Shown here one piece after another: positions 1 to 7,531 of a stretch of 64,000 bases of DNA (positions within the stretch are counted from its first letter, which is position 1; every line of letters begins with the position of its first letter). The notes beneath the pieces were generated by a model. It saw only the letters and a program-made list of their open reading frames with translations. It was not told the DNA's origin and made no database searches. A program made the position numbers and the translations under genes. Source of the DNA: Amaricoccus sp. (GTDB taxonomy: Bacteria > Pseudomonadota > Alphaproteobacteria > Rhodobacterales > Rhodobacteraceae); assembly GCF_017995835.1 (NCBI RefSeq), contig NZ_JAGOID010000004.1, positions 1 to 64,000 on the forward strand. Reading direction: 5' to 3'.

Positions 1-379
1 CGCCGACCGTGCCGAGGAGCACGACGTAGAGCAGGCTCACCACCAGCTCGAACTGGCCGTAGCGGCGCAGCATGACGAGCAGCTCCACGCCGAGCGTCGA
101 GCCGAGGAGCCCGCCGGCGAGGAGCACGCATCCCATCTTCACGTCGACGGTGCGGCGCTGGAGGTGGACGAGGAGCGCCGAGAACGACGAGCCGGCGATC
201 TGGTTCGCCGCCGAGGCGACGGCGACCGCCGGGGGGATGCCGAGGAAGAACAGGAGCGGCGTCAGGACGAAGCCGCCGCCGACCCCGAACAGGCCGGAAA
301 GCACGCCGACCATCCCCCCGATTCCGAGCAACAGCAGCGCGTTGACGGAGATCTCGGCGATGGGCAGGTAAATCTGCAT
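1..379 (-). CDS. Sulfite exporter TauE/SafE family membrane protein, C-terminus cut by window edge
   Basis: The reverse strand reads from ATG at 377-379 to the window edge, giving about 126 residues with no stop. The N-terminus is hydrophobic and carries the glycine-rich stretch GLFGVGGGFVLTP at about residues 29-41. This pattern, followed by further membrane segments, is typical of the TauE/SafE (DUF81) family, which exports small sulfur or organic anions across the inner membrane. Full-length members have about 250 residues and two repeats of the domain, so roughly half is missing. The substrate cannot be read from the sequence. It is divergent from the thioesterase gene at 544. Confidence 0.85.
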   Translation of the reverse strand, partial: MQIYLPIAEISVNALLLLGIGGMVGVLSGLFGVGGGFVLTPLLFFLGIPPAVAVASAANQIAGSSFSALLVHLQRRTVDVKMGCVLLAGGLLGSTLGVELLVMLRRYGQFELVVSLLYVVLLGTVG

Positions 380-543
380 GGACGGGGACTACTCGCGCGG
401 CCTCGGGCGCCAAACTAGCCGTTGCGACGGAGGGGATCACGGGGAAAATTTTCCCCGGCGAGGCGCGGGGAGGAGGGCGAGGGTGGGGTCCGCCTTGCGG
501 CCGCCGCCGGGTTGTGTCTTCTGCATTTCCCGGGAGAATATGC

Positions 544-984
544 ATGAGCGCCGAAGCCGCCCCGCCGGACAAGACCGAAGCCGCGCGCCGGTTCCTCCGG
601 GTGCTGCCGCTCTGCTGTGCGCTCGGCATGGAGGTGGTGGAGGCGGGCGACGGCTGGGTGCTGACGTCTCTCGACTATGACCCCCGTTTCGTCGGCGACC
701 CGGCGACGGGCGTCCTGCACGGCGGCGTCGTCACCGCACTCCTCGACACCAGCGGCGGGGCGTCGGTCCTGCTTCACCCGGCCGGCTCGGTCTCGACGGC
801 GACGATCGACCTTCGCATCGACTACCTGCGTCCCGCCGAGCCCGGCCAGCGGCTGTTCGCCCGCGCGGAGTGCTATCGCATGACCCGCACCGTCGCCTTC
901 GTCCGCGCCCATGCCTGGACCCGCTCGCCCGAGGACGTCGTCGCGACGATGGCCGGGGCGTTTACGGTGGAGCGGCCGGCATGA
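544..984 (+). CDS. PaaI-like hotdog-fold thioesterase (first of a tandem pair)
   Basis: This 146-residue single-domain protein has the hotdog signature VLHGGVVTALLDTSGG, the HGG helix followed by the acidic residue used in acyl-CoA thioester hydrolysis by PaaI-type enzymes. The start at 544 is preferred over in-frame upstream codons because GGGAGAA lies just before it and the product then has normal family length. Its stop overlaps the next gene by ATGA, so the two are probably translated together. The acyl-CoA substrate is unknown; phenylacetate genes are absent nearby, so the name PaaI would be a family label only. Confidence 0.85.
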   Translation: MSAEAAPPDKTEAARRFLRVLPLCCALGMEVVEAGDGWVLTSLDYDPRFVGDPATGVLHGGVVTALLDTSGGASVLLHPAGSVSTATIDLRIDYLRPAEPGQRLFARAECYRMTRTVAFVRAHAWTRSPEDVVATMAGAFTVERPA

Positions 985-1490
985 GCGTGCGCAATCCCGA
1001 GCCGGTGCAGGTCGTCAAGCAGCGTCGCGACGCCGCGCTCGCGCGCATGGTCGAGGCGGTGCCCTACGCCCGCTTCCTCGGCGTCACCTTCGAGCGCAAG
1101 GGCGACGAGCTGACCTGTCGCCTCGCCTACGACGAGAAGCTGATCGGCAACCCGGCGCTCCCGGCGCTGCACGGCGGCGCCATCGGCTCGTTCCTCGAGA
1201 TCGCCGCGATCATGGAGCTCGCCTGGGCGCAGGTCTGGGACCGCATGGAATCCGGCGGTCCGGCCGCCGAGGCGATCGAGCGCGGCGAGTTCCCGCCGCT
1301 GCCGAAGACCATCGACTTCACCGTCGACTACCTGCGAACCGGTCTGCCCCGGGACGGCTATGCCCGCGCCCGGGTCAACCGCATGGGCCGGCGCTACGCC
1401 AGCGTGCATGTGGAAGCCTGGCAGGACAACCGCGCCCGGCTGTTCGCGCAGGCAACGGGCCACTTCCTGATGCCGAACGGCGCGCTCTGA
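981..1490 (+). CDS. PaaI-like hotdog-fold thioesterase (second of a tandem pair)
   Basis: This 169-residue protein starts inside the stop of the preceding thioesterase (ATGA overlap). It has a hotdog signature LHGGAIGSFLEIAAIMEL in which the usual catalytic Asp position is Glu. Compared with its partner it carries an insertion of about 20 residues (around residues 83-103) between the central helix and the following strands. The two proteins are related but clearly diverged, so they may form a heteromeric thioesterase or act on different acyl-CoAs. This is inference; the family call itself is secure. Confidence 0.82.
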   Translation: MSVRNPEPVQVVKQRRDAALARMVEAVPYARFLGVTFERKGDELTCRLAYDEKLIGNPALPALHGGAIGSFLEIAAIMELAWAQVWDRMESGGPAAEAIERGEFPPLPKTIDFTVDYLRTGLPRDGYARARVNRMGRRYASVHVEAWQDNRARLFAQATGHFLMPNGAL

Positions 1491-1577
1491 CCGGCGCGGG
1501 CGCGCCGGTCCGGTCGTCTTCACTCCTGCCGCGGTCGCGCCTATGCTGGCGGCGCACCCGCAACCCCGGTCCCCCGA

Positions 1578-2891
1578 ATGTCCACCTCCGCCGTCACCCA
1601 TCGCAGGGTGCTCGCCATCGCGATACCGATCGTCTTCTCGAACGCCACCGTGCCTCTGCTCGGGGCGGTCGACACCGCGGTGGTGGGCCAGCTCGGCGAG
1701 GCCGCGCCGATCGGGGCCGTCGGCATCGGCGCCGTCATCCTCGCCACGATCTACTGGGTGCTCGGCTTCCTGCGCATGGGCACGACCGGCCTCGTCGCCC
1801 AGGCGAAGGGCGCGGGAGACGTCGCCGAGACCGGCGCGCTGCTGATGCGCGGCCTGATCATCGCCTTCGCCGCCGGCATCGTCTTCATCGTCGGCCAGGG
1901 CGCGATCGTCTGGGCCGCCTTCCGTCTCGCCCCGGCTTCCGCCGAGGTCGAGGCTCTTGGCCGGGCCTATCTCGCGATCCGCATCTGGGGCGCGCCGGCG
2001 ACCATCGCGCTCTATGCCGTCACCGGCTGGCTCATCGCGCTGGAGCGCACCTGCGCGGTGCTGGTCCTCCAGCTCGCCCAGAACGGCCTCAACGTCGTTC
2101 TTTCGATCCTGTTCGTGCTGCGATTTCACTGGGGCGTGCCCGGCGTGGCCGCGGCGACGCTGATCGCCGAATGGTCGGGGCTCGCCCTCGGCGTGTGGCT
2201 GTGCCGCCCGGCCTTCGCCGGCGAGCAGTGGCGCGACTGGGGCCGGGTCTTCGATCGCGCCCGCATCGCCCGCATGGCCGCCGTGAACGGCGACATCCTG
2301 ATCCGCTCCGTCGTGTTGCAGGCGAGCTTCACCACCTTCCTGTTTCTCGGGGCCGGGCTCGGGGACGTGACGCTGGCCGCGAACCAGATCCTGCTGCAAT
2401 TCCTCTCCGTCACGGCCTACGCTCTCGACGGCTTCGCCTTTGCCGCCGAGGCGCTCGTCGGCCAGGCGATGGGCGCGGGCCGTCGCGCCGAGCTGCGTCG
2501 CGGCGCCATCGTGGCCTCGCAATGGGCTTTCGCCGGCGCCGCGGCGATCGCCCTCGCCATCGCGCTGGCGGGACCGGCGATCATCGACCTGATGAGCACG
2601 GCGCCTGAGGTCCGCGCCACCGCGCGGACCTATCTGCCCTGGCTGGTCCTCGGCCCGATCGTCGGCGTCACGGCCTGGATGTTCGACGGCATCTTCATCG
2701 GTGCGACCCGCACCCGCGACATGCGCAACGCGGCGCTCGTCTCGGTGGCGATCTATGCCGCCGCCGTCGCGGCGCTGGTTCCCGTCTTCGGCAACCACGG
2801 CCTCTGGGGCGGGCTCACCATCCTCAACCTCGCCCGCGCCGTGACGCTCGCCCGCCGCTACCCGGCGCTCGAGGCCGCGGCGCCGGGCTGA
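1578..2891 (+). CDS. MATE family efflux transporter (DinF-like)
   Basis: This 437-residue protein has about twelve predicted membrane segments arranged as two homologous halves. It has the DinF-type first half, with LGAVDTAVVGQLGE near the N-terminus and RMGTTGLVAQAKG after the second helix. MATE proteins exchange cations (H+ or Na+) for drugs or metabolites across the inner membrane. Length is normal for the family. The ATG at 1578 is the first in-frame start and no overlap with neighbours exists, so it is probably a single-gene unit. The substrate cannot be predicted. Confidence 0.9.
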   Translation: MSTSAVTHRRVLAIAIPIVFSNATVPLLGAVDTAVVGQLGEAAPIGAVGIGAVILATIYWVLGFLRMGTTGLVAQAKGAGDVAETGALLMRGLIIAFAAGIVFIVGQGAIVWAAFRLAPASAEVEALGRAYLAIRIWGAPATIALYAVTGWLIALERTCAVLVLQLAQNGLNVVLSILFVLRFHWGVPGVAAATLIAEWSGLALGVWLCRPAFAGEQWRDWGRVFDRARIARMAAVNGDILIRSVVLQASFTTFLFLGAGLGDVTLAANQILLQFLSVTAYALDGFAFAAEALVGQAMGAGRRAELRRGAIVASQWAFAGAAAIALAIALAGPAIIDLMSTAPEVRATARTYLPWLVLGPIVGVTAWMFDGIFIGATRTRDMRNAALVSVAIYAAAVAALVPVFGNHGLWGGLTILNLARAVTLARRYPALEAAAPG

Positions 2892-2989
2892 GGCGGGGCG
2901 GCTGCTTCCGTTCGGCGCTGCCTCCGAGGTTGCGGGGACTCCCCCGCGGCATGTAGACGGGGCGGACCCCGGAGGCCAGCGAGGACCGG

Positions 2990-3112
2990 ATGGACGCGGA
3001 GACCGCCCGCCCAGAGATCGTGCGCCCGGAGGCGGCGGGGGTCGTCGTCGTGGGCGCTGTCCGGGCCGGCGCGTCGCCGGTCGTGCGGGCGGACCTCGGG
3101 GTGCGCGCCTGA
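2990..3112 (+). CDS. Possible 40-residue leader or small protein coupled to rsmD
   Basis: A short frame opens at ATG 2990, after an AGGA-containing stretch, and ends at TGA 3110-3112. The stop overlaps the rsmD start as TGATG. The product is low-complexity (Ala, Val, Arg rich) and matches no family I know. The coupling geometry is the only argument for it; in DNA this GC-rich such frames arise by chance. It could help position ribosomes for rsmD. Confidence 0.25.
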   Translation: MDAETARPEIVRPEAAGVVVVGAVRAGASPVVRADLGVRA

Positions 3113-3675
3113 TGCGGATCGTCGGCGGGGCGCGGCGCGGGCTGAAGCTCGCCGAGCCGGGGGCGGGCGACCCTGCCGCGCGGCTGCGTCCGACGTCCGA
3201 CCGCGCCCGCGAGGCGCTCTTCAACCTGCTGGCGCACGGCCCCGGCGGCGATCCCGTTCCGGGCGCCCGCGTGCTCGATCTCTTCGCCGGTACCGGCGCG
3301 CTGGGGCTCGAGGCGCTGTCGCGCGGCGCCGCTTGGGCGACCTTCGTGGAGATGGGGCGGCCGGCGCTGGCGCTTCTGGCCGCCAACATCGGCAAGTTCC
3401 GGGCCGGGGCCGACACCGAGGTGATCGCCGCGGACGCCACCCGGCTCGGGCGGCGCGCCGTCGCGCCGTTCGATCTCGTCTTCCTCGACCCGCCCTATGG
3501 GCGCGGCCTCGGCGAGCAGGCGCTGGCCGCGGCCCAGGCCGGCGGCTGGCTCGCGCCGGGTGCGCTCGTCGCCTGGGAGGAGGGCGGTCCGGTCCGGCCC
3601 CCGGCCGGCTTCGTCCCGCTCGACGTCCGCCGCTACGGCGCCGCCACCCTGACGCTGCTGCGGCATGGCGCGTGA
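3112..3675 (+). CDS. rsmD: 16S rRNA (guanine(966)-N2)-methyltransferase RsmD
   Basis: This 187-residue Rossmann-fold methyltransferase begins with the family-typical MRIVGGARRGLKL. It has the SAM-binding loop LDLFAGTGALGLEALSRGA at about residues 53-71 and the catalytic FLDPPYG (the NPPY-type motif of N-methyltransferases) at about 123-129. RsmD methylates G966 of 16S rRNA in assembled 30S particles. Its end overlaps the longest possible recQ frame, so rsmD and recQ may share a transcript. Length and motifs are normal. Confidence 0.93.
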   Translation: MRIVGGARRGLKLAEPGAGDPAARLRPTSDRAREALFNLLAHGPGGDPVPGARVLDLFAGTGALGLEALSRGAAWATFVEMGRPALALLAANIGKFRAGADTEVIAADATRLGRRAVAPFDLVFLDPPYGRGLGEQALAAAQAGGWLAPGALVAWEEGGPVRPPAGFVPLDVRRYGAATLTLLRHGA

Positions 3676-3697
3676 CCCGGGAGCGACGATATCCAGA

Positions 3698-5806
3698 ATG
3701 CCCGAAGGAGCCTTCCCCGACGTGAGCACCGCCCAGAGCCGTCAGGACGGCAGCGCCCGCGCGCTGCTCGCCGAGGTGTTCGGCTTCGCCGATTTCCGCC
3801 CCGGGCAGGAGGAGATCGTCTCCGCCGTCGAGGCCGGCCGCGACGTGCTCGCGATCATGCCGACCGGCGGCGGCAAGTCTCTGCTCTACCAGTTGCCGGC
3901 GCTGACGCGGCCCGGCGTCACCCTGGTGGTATCGCCGCTGATCGCGCTGATGCGCGACCAGGTTCGCGCGTTGCAGGCCGCGGGCGTCGCCGCCGGGGCG
4001 ATGACCTCGCAATCGACCCGCGAGGAGACGGCGGAGACCTTCGACGCGCTCGACGCGGGGCGGCTGAAGCTGCTCTACATGGCGCCCGAGCGCCTCGCCG
4101 CGCCGGGGACGGCCGCGCTCCTGAAGCGCGTTGGCGTCGCGCTCCTCGCGGTGGACGAGGCGCATTGCGTCAGCCAGTGGGGGCATGACTTCCGCCCCGA
4201 CTACCTGCGCATCGGCGCGCTGCGCGCGAGCCTCGGCGGCGTGCAGACGGTGGCCTGCACCGCCACCGCCGACGCCGACACCCGCGCCGAGATCGTCTCG
4301 CGGCTGTTCGACGGGTCCGGGCCCGCGACCTTCCTGCGCGGCTTCGACCGGCCGAACCTCGCGCTCGCCTTCCGGCCGAAGAACGAGCCGCGCCGGCAGC
4401 TGATGGATTTCGTCGCCGCGCGCCGCGGCCGCTCCGGCATCGTCTACTGCGCCAGCCGGGCGCGCACCGAGAGCCTCGCGCAGGCGTTCAACGACGCTGG
4501 CCACAGCGCGGTCGCCTACCACGCCGGCCTCGATCCCGAGTCGCGCCGCGCCGCGGAGACCCGCTTCCAGCGCGAGGACGGGCTGATCGTCTGCGCCACG
4601 ATCGCCTTCGGCATGGGCGTCGACAAGCCCGACATCCGCTATGTCGCCCACGCCGACCTGCCGAAGTCGATCGAGGCGTATTACCAGGAGATCGGCCGCG
4701 CCGGGCGCGACGGCGCCCCGGCCGAGACGCTGACGCTCTACGGGCCCGACGACATCCGCCTGCGCCGCACCCAGATCGACGAGGGCCAGGCCCCGCCGGA
4801 ACGGAAGGCGGCCGATCACCGGCGGCTGAACGCGCTTCTCGGCCTCGCCGAGGCGCCGCGCTGTCGCCGCCAGACGCTGCTCGCCTATTTCGGCGAGCGC
4901 TTCGACCCGCCTTGCGACAACTGCGACCTCTGCGCCGAAAAGCCGCCGCTCTTCGACGCCACCGAGGCGGCCCGCAAGGCGTTCTCGGCCATCCTGCGCA
5001 CCGGCGAGAGCTTCGGGGCCGAGCACCTGATCGCCATCCTGCGCGGGGACGCCACCGAGAAGGTGCTGCGCCGGGGCCACGAGCGGTTGCCGACCTTCGG
5101 GGTCGGCCGCGAGTTCACCGCGCCGCAGTGGAAGACGATCTTTCGCCAGCTGATGGGCCTCGACCTGATCCGCCCCGACCCGTCGCGCCATGGCGCGCTG
5201 CGCCTCACCGAGGACGCCCGCCCGGTGCTGCGCGGCGAGGCGGCGCTGGAACTGCGCGCCGATTCCGTCGCGCGCGCGCCCGGCCGCCGCGAGCCGGTGG
5301 CGCTGGTCGCCGAGGAGGACGAGGGCCTGCTGTCGGCGCTGAAGGCCCGGCGCCGGGCGCTGGCCGACGCGGCCGGGGTTCCGGCCTACGTCGTCTTCCC
5401 CGACCGGACGCTGATCGAGATGGCGACCACGCGGCCTGACACGCTCGACGCGCTGGGGCGGATCACCGGCGTCGGCGCGGTCAAGCTCGCGCGCTACGGC
5501 GTGGAATTCCTCGCGGTGCTGACCGGCGAGGTCCCGGCGCCGTCGCACCCCGCCCGCATCCGCCTGGCGGCGAACGGCGGCGGCTCGCTCTATGACCGGC
5601 TCCACGCCGCTCAGGTCGCGCTTGCCCGCGGCCCGGACGGTCTCGGCAAGCCGCTCAACTGCACCGCGACGACGCTGGCGAAGATCGCCGAGGCCCGCCC
5701 GCGCGACCTCGCCGCCCTCGGGCGCATCCAGGGCATGGGCCCGCAGAAGGTCGAGCGCTTCGGCGCGGCTTTCCTCGCCATTCTCTCCGAATCGGCGGAG
5801 GGCTGA
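3698..5806 (+). CDS. recQ: ATP-dependent DNA helicase RecQ
   Basis: RecQ is a 3'-5' superfamily 2 helicase acting in recombination and fork repair. Visible here are Walker A MPTGGGKSLLYQLP (about residue 54), the DEAH box VDEAHCVSQWGHDFRPDYL (about 152), the arginine-finger region EIGRAGRDG, and a zinc-binding domain with CRRQTLLAYFGERF followed by CDNCDLC. Two HRDC-like domains follow. The first ends in VGAVKLARYGVEFLAVL and the second in MGPQKVERFGAAFLAIL. The start is uncertain: 3665, 3698 or GTG 3722 are all in frame. 3698 avoids overlap with rsmD. The TGA stop directly abuts a terminal-repeat element at 5807. Confidence 0.95.
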   Translation: MPEGAFPDVSTAQSRQDGSARALLAEVFGFADFRPGQEEIVSAVEAGRDVLAIMPTGGGKSLLYQLPALTRPGVTLVVSPLIALMRDQVRALQAAGVAAGAMTSQSTREETAETFDALDAGRLKLLYMAPERLAAPGTAALLKRVGVALLAVDEAHCVSQWGHDFRPDYLRIGALRASLGGVQTVACTATADADTRAEIVSRLFDGSGPATFLRGFDRPNLALAFRPKNEPRRQLMDFVAARRGRSGIVYCASRARTESLAQAFNDAGHSAVAYHAGLDPESRRAAETRFQREDGLIVCATIAFGMGVDKPDIRYVAHADLPKSIEAYYQEIGRAGRDGAPAETLTLYGPDDIRLRRTQIDEGQAPPERKAADHRRLNALLGLAEAPRCRRQTLLAYFGERFDPPCDNCDLCAEKPPLFDATEAARKAFSAILRTGESFGAEHLIAILRGDATEKVLRRGHERLPTFGVGREFTAPQWKTIFRQLMGLDLIRPDPSRHGALRLTEDARPVLRGEAALELRADSVARAPGRREPVALVAEEDEGLLSALKARRRALADAAGVPAYVVFPDRTLIEMATTRPDTLDALGRITGVGAVKLARYGVEFLAVLTGEVPAPSHPARIRLAANGGGSLYDRLHAAQVALARGPDGLGKPLNCTATTLAKIAEARPRDLAALGRIQGMGPQKVERFGAAFLAILSESAEG

Positions 5807-5942
5807 TACCGGCGAGTCTACCGGGCCACCCGGCGCAACACGGGCTAACACGCGTGATAGGTATGGTAACTACCTGAGTACACAAGATAAAAGTGCCAGA
5901 GGTCAAAAAAGGTCCGCGAGTCGTTTCGTGAGCCCGCCGGTA
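5807..5942 (+). mobile_element. MITE-like dispersed element, copy 1
   Basis: This 136-bp sequence begins TACCGGCGAGTCT and ends GAGCCCGCCGGTA, which are imperfect terminal inverted repeats. It is nearly the same as the copy at 44964-45101 and as the inverted copy at 40385-40518. The internal conserved block GCAACACGGGCTAACACGCG is followed by an imperfect palindrome and an AT-richer centre. It has no coding potential. The TA at each end may be a target duplication, as for IS630/Tc1-type elements. It lies between the convergent genes recQ and the PucC-family gene. Confidence 0.8.
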
Positions 5943-5956
5943 TGAAGCGCTGCGGT

Positions 5957-6030
5957 GGCGCCGCGTCGAGGTCGCACGGGTGGCGCCGTTGCGCCCGCGG
6001 CGCGTGGCGCCGTTGCGCCGGCGGCGCCGC
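5957..6030 (+). repeat. GC-rich intergenic palindromic repeat, copy A (partial)
   Basis: It contains GGCGCCGCGTCGAGGTCGC, GTTGCGCCCGCGGCGCG and CGTTGCGCCGGCGGCGCCG in that order. These are the same three blocks found at 14528-14627, 17002-17104 (reverse) and 50470-50579. This copy lacks the CCGGNCGGACCC left module of the others. It follows immediately after the MITE-like copy, in a convergent gap. Confidence 0.6.
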
Positions 6031-6067
6031 CTCTCCGCTTCGGCCGTGGCGCGGTTTCGGCGGTCGG

Positions 6068-7402
6068 TCAGGGCGCGTCTGCTCCCGATCCGGCGGTTCG
6101 CCCGTCGGCGGCAGGCGCGCCGTCACCTGCGCCGTCCCCGGCGAGCACCCGCATCGCCACGGCGGCGGCGAAGACGAAGAGCGCCGCCTCGGCCACGAAC
6201 ACCGCGCCGTAGCCGGCGGCCGGATCGCCGGCGAGGCCGCGCGCGAGGTCGGCCGAGGCGGCGCCGAGGAAGCCGCCGAAGCCGGCGGCCAGCGCCTGCG
6301 CGGCGCCCCAGAGGCCCATCCGGGTGCCTTCGCGTTTGCCGCGCCCGTCGCTGGCGAGCTGCATCATCGCGCCGACGGCGGCCACGGCGAAGACGCCGTT
6401 GAAGGCGCCGAGGCTGAAGACGATCGCCCGGAGCGGGGCGCCGGGCCCGGCCAGCCCGGCAGCGGCGAGCCCGCCGAGCGCCGCGGCGGATCCGAGGCAG
6501 CCCGCCACGGTCCAGGTCCGCATCGAGCCCACGCCGAACCCGCTCGCCGCCACGCCCACCGTCAGCATCCCGAGGAAGACCCCGCCGTGCTGGAGCCCGG
6601 CCATGGAGGTGGACTGGCCGGGGGTGAAGGCGAAGACGTGGCCGGCGAAGGGCTCGAGAATCAGCTCCTGCATGAAGTAGGCGGTCATCGACAGACCGAC
6701 GAAGAGCGTGAACGCCCGCGCGCGCGGTTCTGCCCAGACCTGGGCGAGCGCCTCGCGGAAGGGCGTGCGCGGCCCCCCGGTGGCAGGGGCGTGCGTGCCG
6801 CGCTCCACACCGTGCATCGCCGCGACGGCGAGCGCGACGGCGATGCAGGCGACCGCGGCGACGACCCGGACGAGCCGGGCGGGCGTATAGGGGTCGAGGG
6901 CCGCGCCGACGCCGATCGCGGTCAGCGCCGAACCGAGGATCATCATCAGCCACACGATCGTCGCGGCGGCGGCGCGCCGCTCCGGTGCGGTCGCGGTCGC
7001 GAGCAGCGCCAGCAGCGAGGTGCTCGCCGCCCCGGCCCCGAAGCCTATCAGGGTGAAGCCGGCCGCCGCCAGCGCGATCCCGGAGCCCGGGCGCTCCGCC
7101 ATCACGGCGATCGCCAGCGTGGCGAGCATGCCGCCGCCCGCCAGCGCCGCCACGCCGCCGAGGATCCAGCGCGTGCGCGCCCCGCCCGTGTCGGAGCGCC
7201 AGCCCCAGTTCGGGCGCGTCACCTGCAAGGCGTAGTAGAGCCCGACCAGCGCCCCGGGCAGCACCGCGGGCAGGGCCAGCTCCACCACCATCACCCGATT
7301 GAGCGTCGAGGTCGTCAGCGCGACGATCGATCCGATCGCCGCCTGCACCATCCCGAGCCGGACGACGTCGATCCAGCCGAGCCGGCGCGCTGCCTGCGTC
7401 AT
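6068..7402 (-). CDS. PucC/LhaA-family (BCH2) transporter
   Basis: This 444-residue protein has about twelve membrane segments. The N-terminus contains the characteristic PucC-family run RLGWIDVVRLGMVQAAIGSI and TSTLNRVMVVELALPAVLPG, followed by RPNWGWRSDTGGARTRWILG. Members of this major-facilitator subgroup (PucC, LhaA, Bch2/ORF428) are needed for assembly of light-harvesting complexes in purple bacteria, probably by handling bacteriochlorophyll. Relatives also occur in cyanobacteria. No bch, crt, puf or puh gene lies in the window, so whether this strain is phototrophic is unknown. ATG at 7400-7402 gives the family N-terminus. Confidence 0.85.
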   Translation of the reverse strand: MTQAARRLGWIDVVRLGMVQAAIGSIVALTTSTLNRVMVVELALPAVLPGALVGLYYALQVTRPNWGWRSDTGGARTRWILGGVAALAGGGMLATLAIAVMAERPGSGIALAAAGFTLIGFGAGAASTSLLALLATATAPERRAAAATIVWLMMILGSALTAIGVGAALDPYTPARLVRVVAAVACIAVALAVAAMHGVERGTHAPATGGPRTPFREALAQVWAEPRARAFTLFVGLSMTAYFMQELILEPFAGHVFAFTPGQSTSMAGLQHGGVFLGMLTVGVAASGFGVGSMRTWTVAGCLGSAAALGGLAAAGLAGPGAPLRAIVFSLGAFNGVFAVAAVGAMMQLASDGRGKREGTRMGLWGAAQALAAGFGGFLGAASADLARGLAGDPAAGYGAVFVAEAALFVFAAAVAMRVLAGDGAGDGAPAADGRTAGSGADAP

Positions 7403-7531
7403 CCTGAGTCCTCCGGTCGGGAATACGAGACCTAGCACAGGGTCGGGGCGTTGCCAAAGCCGCGGCGGTCGCAAGCCCTTGTCGAACGAAAAAAGAACGG
7501 GCACCATATCCGGGAAAGAGAGGCCCGACGG

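Noticed and set aside
5947..7435. Long open frames on the plus strand over the PucC-family gene and similar frames over most other genes
   Set aside because: At this GC content the antisense and third frames of real genes stay open. Their products are Arg/Gly/Ala-rich without family motifs.
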